From: Akanthomyces muscarius | Lineage: Eukaryota > Ascomycota > Sordariomycetes > Hypocreales > Cordycipitaceae | Direction of reading: 5' to 3' | NCBI RefSeq assembly: GCF_028009165.1 | Contig: NC_079243.1 | Span: 3,348,001 to 3,412,000 of the forward strand | Length of the DNA stretch: 64,000 bases | Shown here: positions 1 through 10,299 of the stretch, piece by piece | Numbering within the stretch: position 1 is the stretch's first letter | Layout of the letters: every line of letters starts with the position of its first letter | Program-made: the position numbers and the translations under genes | Notes under the pieces: generated by a model | What the model was told of the DNA's origin: nothing | The model's input: only the letters and a program-made list of their open reading frames with translations | Database searches by the model: none

Positions 1-459
1 TACTCCTTCTACCTCCCCGTCGCCCTCGCCCTGTACCAGCTCAACCTCGCCACCCCCAAGAACCTCAAGCAGGCCGAGAGCATCCTGATCCCGCTCGGCG
101 AATACTTCCAGGTCCAGGACGACTACCTCGACAACTTTGGCCTGCCCGAGCACATTGGCAAGATTGGCACCGACATCAAGGACAACAAGTGCTCCTGGCT
201 CGTCAACAAGGCCCTCGAGATTGCCACCCCCGAGCAGCGCAAGATTCTCGAGGACAACTACGGCCAAAAGGACGACGCTAAGGAGGCCGTCATCAAGAAG
301 CTCTACGACGACATGAAGCTCAAGGACATCTATCTTGAGTTTGAGGAGAAGCGCGCCGAGGAGATTCGCGAAATGATTGCCAAGGTCGACGAGAGCGAGG
401 GTCTCAAGAAGGAGATTTTCGAGGTATTCCTCAAGAAGGTCTACAAGCGCACCAAGTAA
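1..459 (+). CDS. ERG20: Farnesyl diphosphate synthase, C-terminal part (5' end outside window)
   Basis: The window opens inside this gene; 152 residues are read in frame from base 1 to the TAA at 457-459. The product condenses IPP with DMAPP/GPP to farnesyl diphosphate, feeding sterols, ubiquinone, dolichol and prenylated proteins. The second aspartate-rich motif, DDYLD, which binds Mg-diphosphate, is visible at about residue 40 of the fragment ([15 protein letters not shown]), followed by the usual [13 protein letters not shown] segment and a C-terminal KVYKRTK. The first Asp-rich motif and the start lie upstream of the window. No intron is needed in the visible part. Family assignment is secure; the gene is cut only by the window edge. 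Confidence 0.96.
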   Translation, partial: YSFYLPVALALYQLNLATPKNLKQAESILIPLGEYFQVQDDYLDNFGLPEHIGKIGTDIKDNKCSWLVNKALEIATPEQRKILEDNYGQKDDAKEAVIKKLYDDMKLKDIYLEFEEKRAEEIREMIAKVDESEGLKKEIFEVFLKKVYKRTK

Positions 460-1238
460 GGGACCTGCCTGAGAAAGGAGTGATGCGGGCATGGATGATA
501 TGCAAGAAATGAGTATGGAACGCCTTGCCAAAAAAAGTACATTAATTCAAAACTCTACATAGAAGGGTCTAAACGCTACATGGTCTCACATAAAATACCA
601 GGCGTATAGATGGTTGCACGCGGGCCGCGGGCTCAACTGCACATATTATGAGAAATGCTCGAAATACACAGCATCAATTCGATTTTAATTCCTGCTCCAG
701 GCCAACATCTGTGCTGCGTCAACGATTTATGTGCATGGAGCGGAGCGAACCGAATCGACGATGAGACGCTTACACACCACACCATTGACCCTTTCTGCAG
801 AGGTATAACGAACCCAAAGCTCGCTTATGACCCGGTATGACTTGCGACCGGTGCTTGATAATCTTGGTTCCAAGCACCCAGTGATGATATCGCTGGCGGG
901 TCGAGCCTCGTGCATGCTAGCTCAACAGACATGGGGCATGCCATGAGCAGCAGGTGCCAGGTAATTGCACAATATGGTTGATTATGGACTTTACTCTTCA
1001 ACGTGAAAGCCACAGCTCTTTAATTCAATGGTTCTGGTTATAGCTCGAACGACGCTAAAAATAAGGCAGAGGTCAGAGTGGCATTCCTTGAGGATGGCGC
1101 CCTTTTGACCGCTAGGTGGACGCTTGCGATGGCGTGATGGCAATCGATGCTGGCCCGAACTCGGTGCTACGTTTCGTCGAATAGCTAGTTCGTCATCTTT
1201 TCAACTCCCTCTATCTTGGCTAACGCACTCGACTGGGA
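460..1238. other. Intergenic spacer, FPP synthase to MFS transporter
   Basis: This 0.78 kb holds the 3' UTR of the FPP synthase gene and the promoter of the MFS gene. Short open frames here have no protein-like composition. No RNA gene or repeat was seen. Confidence 0.6.
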
Positions 1239-2694
1239 ATGTCCAACTCTGCTGACAAGGTGGCTGCGGCAGCAGCAGCAGCGACAGCCGCCAACACCAC
1301 CGAGAAGTCGGGGCTCCAGGTGCAGGATGCCGACATCACCGCCCACCGCCGCCCGCGGGATGAGCCCGCCCGCCAGAAGTGGTACCAGTGGTCCGCGCCG
1401 ATGGACACACCCGAGGAACGGCACCTGATCGTCAAGCTCGACCTGCTCATCATGGTGTTTGTGTTCCTCGCGTACTGGGCCAAGGTGCTGGACCAGTCGG
1501 CGACGAGCACCGCGTACGTGAGCGGCATGAAGGAGGACCTAGACCTGTACGGCAACGAGCTCAACCTGCTCAACACGACCTACATGATGGGCTTCATCGC
1601 GATGCAGGTGCCGCTGACGCTGCTCATGACGCGCCTCTCGGCGGGCTGGGTCATCCCGGCCGCCGACGTGCTCTGGGGCGTGCTGACGCTCGCGCAGTAC
1701 CGCGTCACGCGCGTCGGCCAGCTCTACGCCCTGCGCTTCTTGATCGGCGCCGCCGGCAGCCTCTTCTTCCCCGCCGTCCAGTGGTACCTCGGCTGCTGGT
1801 ACACGCGCTCGGAGCTCGGCCGCCGCAGCGCCATCTTCTTCGTCGCCAGCCAGGTCGGCGGCATGAGCGCCGGCTACATCCAGTCGGGCGCGTACGCCTC
1901 GCTGAACCTGCGCCATGGCATCGAGGGCTGGCGCTGGCTGTACATTATATGCTTTGCCTGCACCATCCCCCGTCGCGCTGCTCGGCTTCCTGTGCCTGCC
2001 CGGCCAGCCGGAGAGGCCGCGGTCGCTGTTCCTGTCGAAGCGCGAGGTCGAGCTCGCGCGGGAGCGCCTGCGCAAGGATCGAAAAGAGCCGCGCAGACCG
2101 CTCACGCGGGCCGTCGTGAAGAAGACGCTCACGGGCTGGCACTTTTGGGTCCTGGTCGGCTTCGCCTTCTTTTTCTCCCAGGCTGACGGCGTGTCCGCCA
2201 ACAGCGGGCTGCCGCTGTGGCTCAAGGCTGAGGGCCACAGCGTCGAGGCTATAAACACCATCACGACCGTGTCGCCTGCCGTTACCATTGTATCGGCCAT
2301 CGTCTGCGGCGTGCTGTCGGACGCCTACGACGCCAAGGTCGAGCTCATCGCGGCGACGGCGGTGCTCAACATTCTCGCGAGCGTCATTTTGGCGATTTGG
2401 CACGTGCCGACGGGCCTCAAGCTTTTTGCCTTTTTCCTGGCTGGATCGGCCGACGGCGTCGCGCCCGTCATCTACTCGTGGGCCAATGAGATTTGCGCGG
2501 GGGATGCCGAGGAGCGTGCGATTGTCATTAGCAGCATGAATACGGTTGGGAATATTTTTGGCGCCTGGCTGCCGCTGTTTGTGTGGAAGACGACTGATGC
2601 GCCGCGCTATCTTATTGGGTATAATTGGACGATTGCATTGGACGTAGGCATGCTGGTCATGTTGCTTGTCCTGCGGGTCGTTCTGGAACCGTGA
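1239..2694 (+). CDS. MFS transporter, DAL5/FEN2-like (anion:cation symporter family), with one apparent frameshift
   Basis: The frame opens at ATG 1239 and gives an alanine-rich tail, then a typical MFS core of the allantoate/pantothenate (DAL5, FEN2/LIZ1) group, with the landmark stretch FLAYWAKVLDQSATSTAYVS and later GGMSAGYIQSGAY. Reading stays in this frame to the five-C run at 1967-1971. Downstream homology (VALLGFLCLP, then GWHFWVLVGFAFFF and further helices) lies one base out of frame and runs to the TGA at 2692-2694. Losing one C would give a normal-sized protein of about 485 residues. It should act at the plasma membrane as a proton-coupled importer of a small organic acid or vitamin; the substrate cannot be told. 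Either the allele is broken or the assembly has a homopolymer error. Codon use is very GC-rich at third positions. Confidence 0.85.
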
Positions 2695-5600
2695 AAAGGC
2701 ACAGCTGGCATGTGCTTAGCTCACAGAATCATGGAGATCCTGGGTGCAGAACCTGAATCTTGGGAGCAAGTGAAATAAATCAGTGTCATTTGATACAGGC
2801 AAGCGCGCTCCTAGTTCAAGACTGCAGTGTTGCACTGTTGAACGTGTGTCGCTGGCAGCGGTTTTGGCTGGCTATGTTGGCCTATCTGGTTCAGATTTCC
2901 ACCAGACATGGCATGACTCGCGCCTGTGTTCGCCGTACTGTAGGCAGCCTACCATAAAATTAAGAATAGAAACACTATATGTAAATATGCGTTGCTATAA
3001 TAAATACCGACCTAAGTTCTATCGCAACCCGGGAACAAGCTTCCAGACACATCTCTACCTGTACGCGCGAGAGCAGTCGTACTAAAGAAAAATCAAGAAT
3101 AGCTCTAGGTTCTGCTCGCATGTACGACCGTCTGAAAGGGGCTCATATCTCTAGTGGTCTTCGGCTACAGATTTTTTGCAGTGCATCCATTTGCGAAGCA
3201 ATGAGTAGAGTTGCGACATGAAGATGAACGGCGTGTGTTAGCGGCTTACTCCCCTCCAACTTTGCCAATGGCCGAGGCACCGAGAAGAGGGGAAATAAAG
3301 TTTAGCGGAAGAATCAGATTCCTTCGAGCTTCAACGGAAAAAATATATGCATCGCCAGACTGAAAAACAGAAACTACTGAGTAGAGTTCGGCCGGGTGGC
3401 GAGCGCCGATACTATCGCGATGGCCGACGCGACACATGTAGGACAGACTACGTGACATGTGATGAGTTTGAACGACTACCAGAATGTACCTTTTTCAAAA
3501 GTAGTAATCAGGACTACTTTCATCGCGGTACTTGTTCATTGACTTGACATTTGTACACCGGCATGTTCCGCTGGCGTGTACACCCGAGTCGATGAGTGAT
3601 CGTGCTCAAGTACGTGTACAAGCGCAAACTTTGGTTAGGACCGTCATTGTACACTTGGCAGGCCTGAATCGTCCACCTAGAGACTTTGGATCTGACAAGA
3701 AAAAAACTGCGCCCTGCTGGATGGCGCGTCGTTGTTCGTCAACACCGTTATTAAAATAAAAAAAGGCTACGATATCGTTTGTGCCAAGCATGGTGACATG
3801 GCGACAAAGTTCAGACAGTGGGCAAATAATTTTGGGTAGGCAGACTTGGCTTTCGGGCTGGGCATGCCGCTGGAAGGACAGCCAAGCGGCCTAGAAAAGG
3901 GTTGGGGACCGCTGACGGGCGCTGTAGAAGAGGTCCGGTACTTCCCATCAGCGCGGCAGAAGGGTGCTCCACCACAGACAACAGCGCTGCTTAGGTATCC
4001 GCACTGTACGCTGTGGTGCACTGTGGAAGGCCGACGGTCACCGAATTACAGCGGGTGTGGCTGCTGAGCGGCGTGAGAGGATAGGTACCTAGGTAGGGAG
4101 GGTAGGCACCTGGAAGCCACCACCGCGGCGCACCTTCCCAGGGTCGACTAGTCACAGGGCTAGCCAGCTGCCCAAAACCCGCCCGCCCGCCAGCCTCGTT
4201 GCCTCGTTGCAACGACCTGCCCGATTCATTTGGGTATCGTTGCATTGACTAACACGTCGTCCGAGACCTTTATCGGTACCTTGCATAAGCGTTCTGCGAC
4301 AACTTGGAGGAGCAGAAAAAAAAAGTACGGATATGTACTTGTTGGCCATGTCTCAGCCGACGCCCGCAGACCACAAGGCTTGCTTCTGTCGGTCAGCAAA
4401 CAGCAATGCGCTCCAGACGTCGAGCACAGCATTCAGCCGCGATTCTGCGCGATTTTTTTTCCAACACTGGAAGCAGAAGCAAAAGAGACGAGACATGCGT
4501 TTGCCTACGTGGACCCAATCATGCTTATGCGGCGTTGACATGCGACTGCAGCATAATGGTTCTGCAGCAACACTCTGGGCCTGCAGATGTTCCGTTCAGC
4601 TGCGTTATTATGCCGCACCCAATACTTACTACCCCGATCCCGAGAGTCCAGTTAACATGAGTCGACGTCTGTTTGGCTGGCGGGGGCGGTTCCTTTTGCT
4701 TCTGCGCCTGCAAGTTTCTTCATAGTCAACGAAGCCAAGCTTTTCCACCAGCTTCCTTCCCGTCCCCCAGGTACCAGTACCCCAATACCCCCCTCTCGTC
4801 TGTGCCACACAGGAACAGCGCACAGCCGGTGCTTGGGAGCGATTCCGGCCGCTGTCAGTAGATGAGTCTCCTCCAATCACGGCTTCTTGTTGCTTCTGCA
4901 CGGCCTGGCCACTCGGACGACTCACGCAAAAAAGTGGACTGCCAACAAAGTCTGCAAGTGTTGGTGGTCAAGTGATGTTTGCCGAAACAGGTACACAATG
5001 ACAAAGTCTCTGCTTGCCACCATTGACAGCTAGCCTGCCCTGAATCGTACGCGGACAAAGAAAACGGTACCTTTGTATGGTGTCACTCGGCCAAAGGTTC
5101 ACAGCCAACTATCAAGTCACCCAAAATCGGAACAGGCCCTTTGCCAGCGATTCCACCAACATGCAGAATTGTCTAAAGACATGCTCCGCGAGACAGTTGA
5201 CAAGGCAAGCCAGAATCATTGAGACAAGTCATGTAATCCTCACAATTGCCTTTCTTCGTTGTCCGCCCGCTTGGCAGCGATACATGAGTAGCAGACATGC
5301 TCTACAAGACGACAAGCAACACAACCACATTGGGCAGGTGGACACCGAGGCCACCGACGACGGGGCAAACACGTCGAGGAACCAGTTGCCAGTGCGCCGG
5401 AAAGCCGCTGGCGTATCTGCCGGTAGGCCTTCCGTTCTGAAAACCCTTCATGAGAAAAAAGTTGCTGTCCGCGCCGACCGTCCAATGTACTTGTGTGGGC
5501 GGGCAAAAACACTGGGCCTTCTCAGGTACCTTTGGTCGCTCGTCGCTGCCTCAGTTTCAACGGAGAAAACTCTTTCACTCTCCACCAAAACGGAGCAAAG

Positions 5601-6830
5601 ACCATGGGCCGGCGGAACCGCTTTTAGATTCCAGAACACGTTCGGTAAACGGCGCTAATCCACCGTTTCGCGCCATGGTTACAAGGTCCCTGGTAACGGA
5701 GCCCGCCCGTCGCTTGGTTGTGTATTTTTGGGACATAGCACACCAGCAAACCATATGCCAGGTACCAGGTTGATTGTTGAACTAACAATAGCACACAATA
5801 CAACGGCGAGAGACATCTGACGTGGTAGAAGCGTCAACGAGAATTGGGGCGGTAAGTAATCATACTCGGGCTGGTCTAAGCATCGGGAGTAACTTGTAAC
5901 ATCGGCACCTTGGGCAAATGTTTGCTTATTCTGCCATAAAGAAAATGTCTTGGTCCAGGACCAACTCACAGCCGGCGTGGTCACCGCTCCGAGAGATCGG
6001 ACCGCCGTCAGGCTCCAATGCTACAAGCTGGCCGCTTCCAGCGCAGTCACGGCCAGCACATGCTGCCGGGCCGAAATGAGGGAATAAGTTCTTTTTGCCC
6101 AGACGGGCGCTGCAGGTACAGAAGACGGCCGGCCCACTCAGCGCTGATGAGTGGCCGCACCGTTCTCCGTCCCACTCACACACACAGGCAACGGAGAGGA
6201 CGAGGCACATTTTGCATTTTGAACGGAGGCACCAGTTTGTCGGGCTAGTCAAGGTACAAGCGGTACTTTGGGACAAGGACCCATCCGCACAGTGTGGCCC
6301 GGGATGGAGGTGTGGGTGCTGGTGGGTGGTGGCTTGCGTAGAGTCAGGTACAGACCGCACCACACCAGATAGACTTCCCGTCCGCCTCGAGCAGCGCAAG
6401 ATGATGACCCCAGCAAGCAGGAGAAAGCACTGCAAAAAGGTACATGCACGCACACACAATGTACGTGGATACCTGCTCCAGATAAGTTTTGGTCTAGAAT
6501 CTTTGGCACGACCCACGCCCGGCCGCCAGATGCTTCTTTCAGAATTCTCGCTTTGCCCCGGACGGCTTCACTTATAAAACGGCCCCCTCCCCGATCTCAT
6601 CTCAATGGTTTCCTTTCTTGCTCAAACACACAATCCCTTAGACATTCCTTCTCAACAAGTCCTTTGACTTTCACTTCCTTTGACAGGAACTTACTTTGCT
6701 TCTTCATTCCTTTGAAAGCAAATCTCACTTACACACTCCCTCATATACATACTAAAAGATCTCGACGATCACCAACTATCCTTACAAACTTCCTGGAAAG
6801 TACTTTTTTACACACCAAAAACCAATCAAA
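2695..6830. other. Long gene-poor spacer (4.1 kb)
   Basis: No convincing gene lies between the MFS transporter and the secreted protein at 6831. The open frames are short, lack recognisable domains and have no splice-supported extensions. The region carries several GGTACC and CCTAGG-type palindromes (about 4084, 4275, 4770, 5066, 5525 and 5761). The last 250 bases form the TATA-containing, pyrimidine-rich leader of the next gene. Confidence 0.55.
6572..6579 (+). promoter_or_regulatory. TATA box of the small secreted protein gene
   Basis: TTATAAAA sits about 255 bases before the ATG at 6831. It is followed by a CT- and CA-rich leader, the usual layout of a strongly expressed filamentous-fungal gene. 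The start codon has a favourable context, with A at -3 (TCAAAATGC). Confidence 0.55.
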
Positions 6831-7328
6831 ATGCATTTCTCCAAGACTCTCTTCGGCCTCGCTGCCTATGCCGCCGCTGTCAACGCCGCTACCGTCACCT
6901 TCTGGACCCTCGACGACGTTGAGCGTACCGTCTACTTCACGCCCAGCCCTGGTTCTCCCGAGACTGAGCCCGTCACCGTCAGCAACAAGGAGAACACCAC
7001 CGTCACCTTCCCCGATGTCTACCGCGGCAACTTCTACGCCGTCCAGCAGGGCCAGGAGAACAAGCCCGGCATGCTCGGCGAGGTTGCCTTTGGCGGCTTT
7101 GGCGGCCTGACCTTCTTCGACGTCTCCGCCATCGTCGACCCCTCTGACCACGGCAACGTCAAGCAGATGTGGCCCGCCAACGAGGCCGGTCCCATGTCTG
7201 GCTGCGAGCACTTCCCCTGCGACAACGCCTACTGGCTGCCCGACGATGTCCAGACCAAGACCGCCCACACCGCCGACCTCATGACCACCCTTGGTAAGGG
7301 CAGCACCGGCGTCACCTTCACCAAATAA
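6831..7328 (+). CDS. Small secreted protein, thaumatin-like/BYS1-type (often labelled 'DNase1 protein' in fungi)
   Basis: A 165-residue intronless gene. The first 19 residues (MHFSKTLFGLAAYAAAVNA) are a clear signal peptide with an Ala-x-Ala cut site. The mature part begins ATVTFWTLDDVERTVYFTP and continues with a beta-rich domain, including GMLGEVAFGGFGGLTFFDVS and VKQMWPANEAGP. Two cysteines in SGCEHFPCDNAYW could form one disulfide. From memory this resembles a family common in Hypocreales and other ascomycetes whose members are annotated as DNase1 or BYS1-domain proteins. No nuclease active-site motif can be seen, so an enzymatic role is not supported here. Strong C-ending codon preference and the TATA/CT-rich leader imply high expression. 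Confidence 0.85.
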   Translation: MHFSKTLFGLAAYAAAVNAATVTFWTLDDVERTVYFTPSPGSPETEPVTVSNKENTTVTFPDVYRGNFYAVQQGQENKPGMLGEVAFGGFGGLTFFDVSAIVDPSDHGNVKQMWPANEAGPMSGCEHFPCDNAYWLPDDVQTKTAHTADLMTTLGKGSTGVTFTK

Positions 7329-8172
7329 GTGCAATCACGCAACTTTTTGGGAAGCTTGCATACTGGATATGATAGTCGGCTAGTCGACTGATGCAACGCT
7401 TCAGAGGGATGGCATCAGGACCACCTCTTTGTGTTATTTTTGCAAAGCACGCGCAGCGCGCCCCCAAAAGCATAAAATTGATTTTTATGGCTTACGAATA
7501 CAAATGTCTTTTTTTAACGAAGACTAGAAAGAGATACCCCATGGGAAGGAAACAACGGATTTTATGACTTAGAATTGCCCTTTGAGGCATATTGGGTAAC
7601 CAGGCGCAGAATGGAACAAGAGGGAAAAAAGCAGTCCTACGCTGAGAAGCGCTCCTTGACAAGACTTGAGCGCTCTTCTGGATAGGACCAAAAAACTACA
7701 CATTCGTTTTTACAACAAAACATTTTTGGGATTTTGCTTATAGACTGCATTTTTTGCAAACAATACCCTTCACTTGTACATAGTCTTGACAATGGCCACA
7801 TGAGCTATTTACTAGGAATCACAGAATGGACATTTATCCTAGCAACCACACACAGTTTTCCCCTTGCCAAATGTGACTTGTTTTTTCTCATTTTTCTTTG
7901 CAATTTCTTTTGCCTTTTTGACTTTGTCATTTATGAGATCAAGTCAGAAAAAGACCCAAGTAAAAAAAAACATGTGTTTCAATTGTTATTTTTACTCGCC
8001 CTTTTGGGACGGCGGTCTCAGATGGCTGGGTCTGCGACAGAGAGGCCTGCTCTGCTCCAGCACCAGGGTCCTGTAACCGAAGGGGGGGCGGGCAGCAGAA
8101 CAGCCCAGGGTAGCGGGGGCCAAGGGGGAGGCAGCTTGCGCGTTCAATCAGGTTGCTTTTCTTCGCGCCCGC

Positions 8173-8207
<35 letters not shown>

Positions 8208-10299
8208 ATACAAACGTACCTTTCCGGCGCGATACATAGTTACTGGTCGCGCCCTTGATGTGAGGGAGGGGGCGGATGGGTGCAGTGGGCTTTCTTGGGG
8301 GAGGTGAGTGGTACGACGGCCAACAGCATGTCGTGTACATGCGCAGCACGGCGGAAATGTATGAGGTGAGCAGGTATTCACATGTGATGATGCAAAGTAC
8401 CTCTGGCCTTGTAGGTACTGCGCGACGCGCTATTTTCCCGGTACTTGCCAGTGAGAAGAAGAAGATTTTTTCTTATTCTTACAGCGCTCGCGGGTACCTA
8501 GGCCGTGGCCCCTCCCTCCGCTACGCGAGTCAACCCAGCCCACTGTCAGGTACCTGGCCACCCGCTGTATTTTTTATTTTTGCACTTTTCAGCCAGCGGG
8601 ATAAAAAAAGACACGGACGGGTTTCCGGTTAGTAATGGCACTAGCAAACTTGGCTGGCGATTGGCTGCAGAGCCCGTTAGTGGCTTACCGCCCATCCCCT
8701 GGGCCCCCCCATTGTTGCCTCTTTTCGCTTACAGAGTAACCCTGCAACTTGGGCCGCCACACCGATTTGGTACAACGTACCTTGCAGGCAACGGCAAATT
8801 CCTGCCCCTGCTAGAGTCGCAAGCCGACCGGTCCGGAGCTCGGGTGCCTGTCTGTGCCTGGCAGTGGCTTGTTGGGCCCCCCTGTACCCTGCACCCTGTT
8901 CCCTGACTGGTCCACGTTGCAGCGGGCTTGCCAGTGTGTTGGGTGCGAATGCTTATTTTCTCTCTCTCTCTTTACACACAGTCATGCTTCAAGGTGACCA
9001 ATTACCTCTTATCGAGTGCTGACTGTTGCAAAAGTTAGTAATGTTCGTTTTCTTATTTTTATTTTATTTTTTAAAATGGTCAGTACGTCTTTTTTGGTAC
9101 TGTGTGGAGTTTTCGTGCGGGCATCCGCGCCGAGAGGTACATGTGCGCTCAGTGTTGGCGCACAGGACCTCCATCACCAACGCTGCCTCTAAAAGATGCG
9201 GCGCCAGGCGAGTCGGTATGTGTGAGCGAGAGCCGTGAACCGGCCTCTACCATACCTCATTTCTTGTGCGAGCCGAGGCTGTCAATAGAATAAGCAGGCA
9301 AGGCATGATATCTGTATGACATGACATTTGCAAAACTATCATGCCTCTTGCGATTACGAAATATCGCCATTACGGCATGATTACAGCCACATGTCGTGGA
9401 GCCACATGCCGTCGCCAACACCGTGCGTTACAGTTCGGCGCATACTGTTCGCACACAGTCCTACCAGCAGCAAGCCACCGAGGCACTTTTGCACAGTGAA
9501 TGGCGCGCCCGCATTACATAAACGACAATGCAGAGAAAGCTGCTGGTGCCTTGCAGAATTATTGAGCCCCTCACCTCCCTTTCGAAAGAAAGAAACAATA
9601 CATCCGCCACGTACCATTCAGCAGCAATCGCTCGCTCTGATGATCAGCGCATTCTAGACCGCGCAGCCGCTTCGTTCGGTGGAGCCATGACACTCTCGAC
9701 TTTGGACGCCGTCTCACGCTCATGGGACTAACTGCCTTGTTTGAGCTGTCGTCGCTGGCCGGCCCCGGGTGAGCAGAGGGAACAACCCGGCCTTTGTTGT
9801 GTGGTGGGGGTTGGCAGTTTGCTAGTCACCTTTTTTTGGGTGTGTGAGCACACGACTGGTGCGAGTGGAAACGCAAGCTGCTTTGCGTTTTGCGCCCGTT
9901 TCCTGACAGCCTTGATTGCCTCCCTTGTTATCTATTGTGAATTTTTTTTGTAGACACATTCTTGCGGTCAAGTGAATAGACCTTGGCTGTAGGATGTGGC
10001 TGTTTGATCGAGATCATTGATCCCTTGCCCCGAGGATCCTGCTCTGGCTTCGCACATGCAAGCTGGCCTGTCCTAGACGAGTAGACGTTGATCCAGACCT
10101 CTACATCACATGCAAATGATGCAAGCAGAAAATGACGGGCGCAGCATCATCTTTCATTGGCAATCAAGCTACTTTTGCCGTTCCAACGTGAGCTTCTTCT
10201 GGTATCCTCATTGGTATTCTCCGACACATCTTAGGATAGGCTTGGACACTTCATAAAAGCGCTTTATGAAAGAGCTGCTGCCGTCTGGGCTATACACGC
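7329..10299. other. Gene-poor spacer (3.0 kb)
   Basis: No supportable gene. The stretch contains a (GT)16 tract, GGTACC motifs near 8494 and 8550, T-rich stretches around 7860-7930 and 9040-9080, and scattered short frames without protein-like composition. Confidence 0.55.
8174..8205. repeat. (GT)16 dinucleotide microsatellite
   Basis: Sixteen uninterrupted GT units lie in non-coding DNA and would be a length-polymorphic marker. The alternating purine-pyrimidine tract can adopt Z-DNA, but no regulatory role is evident. Confidence 0.97.

Noticed and set aside
1950..2000. An intron to explain the MFS frame change
   Set aside because: No GT..AG pair of workable size with correct phase exists around the C-run; the homology is contiguous to within one base.
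5077..5658. Open frame of 193 codons on the plus strand in the 4 kb spacer
   Set aside because: No domain, no signal peptide, ordinary codon use unlike neighbours, overlapped by frames on both strands and containing intergenic GGTACC words. Chance is more likely.
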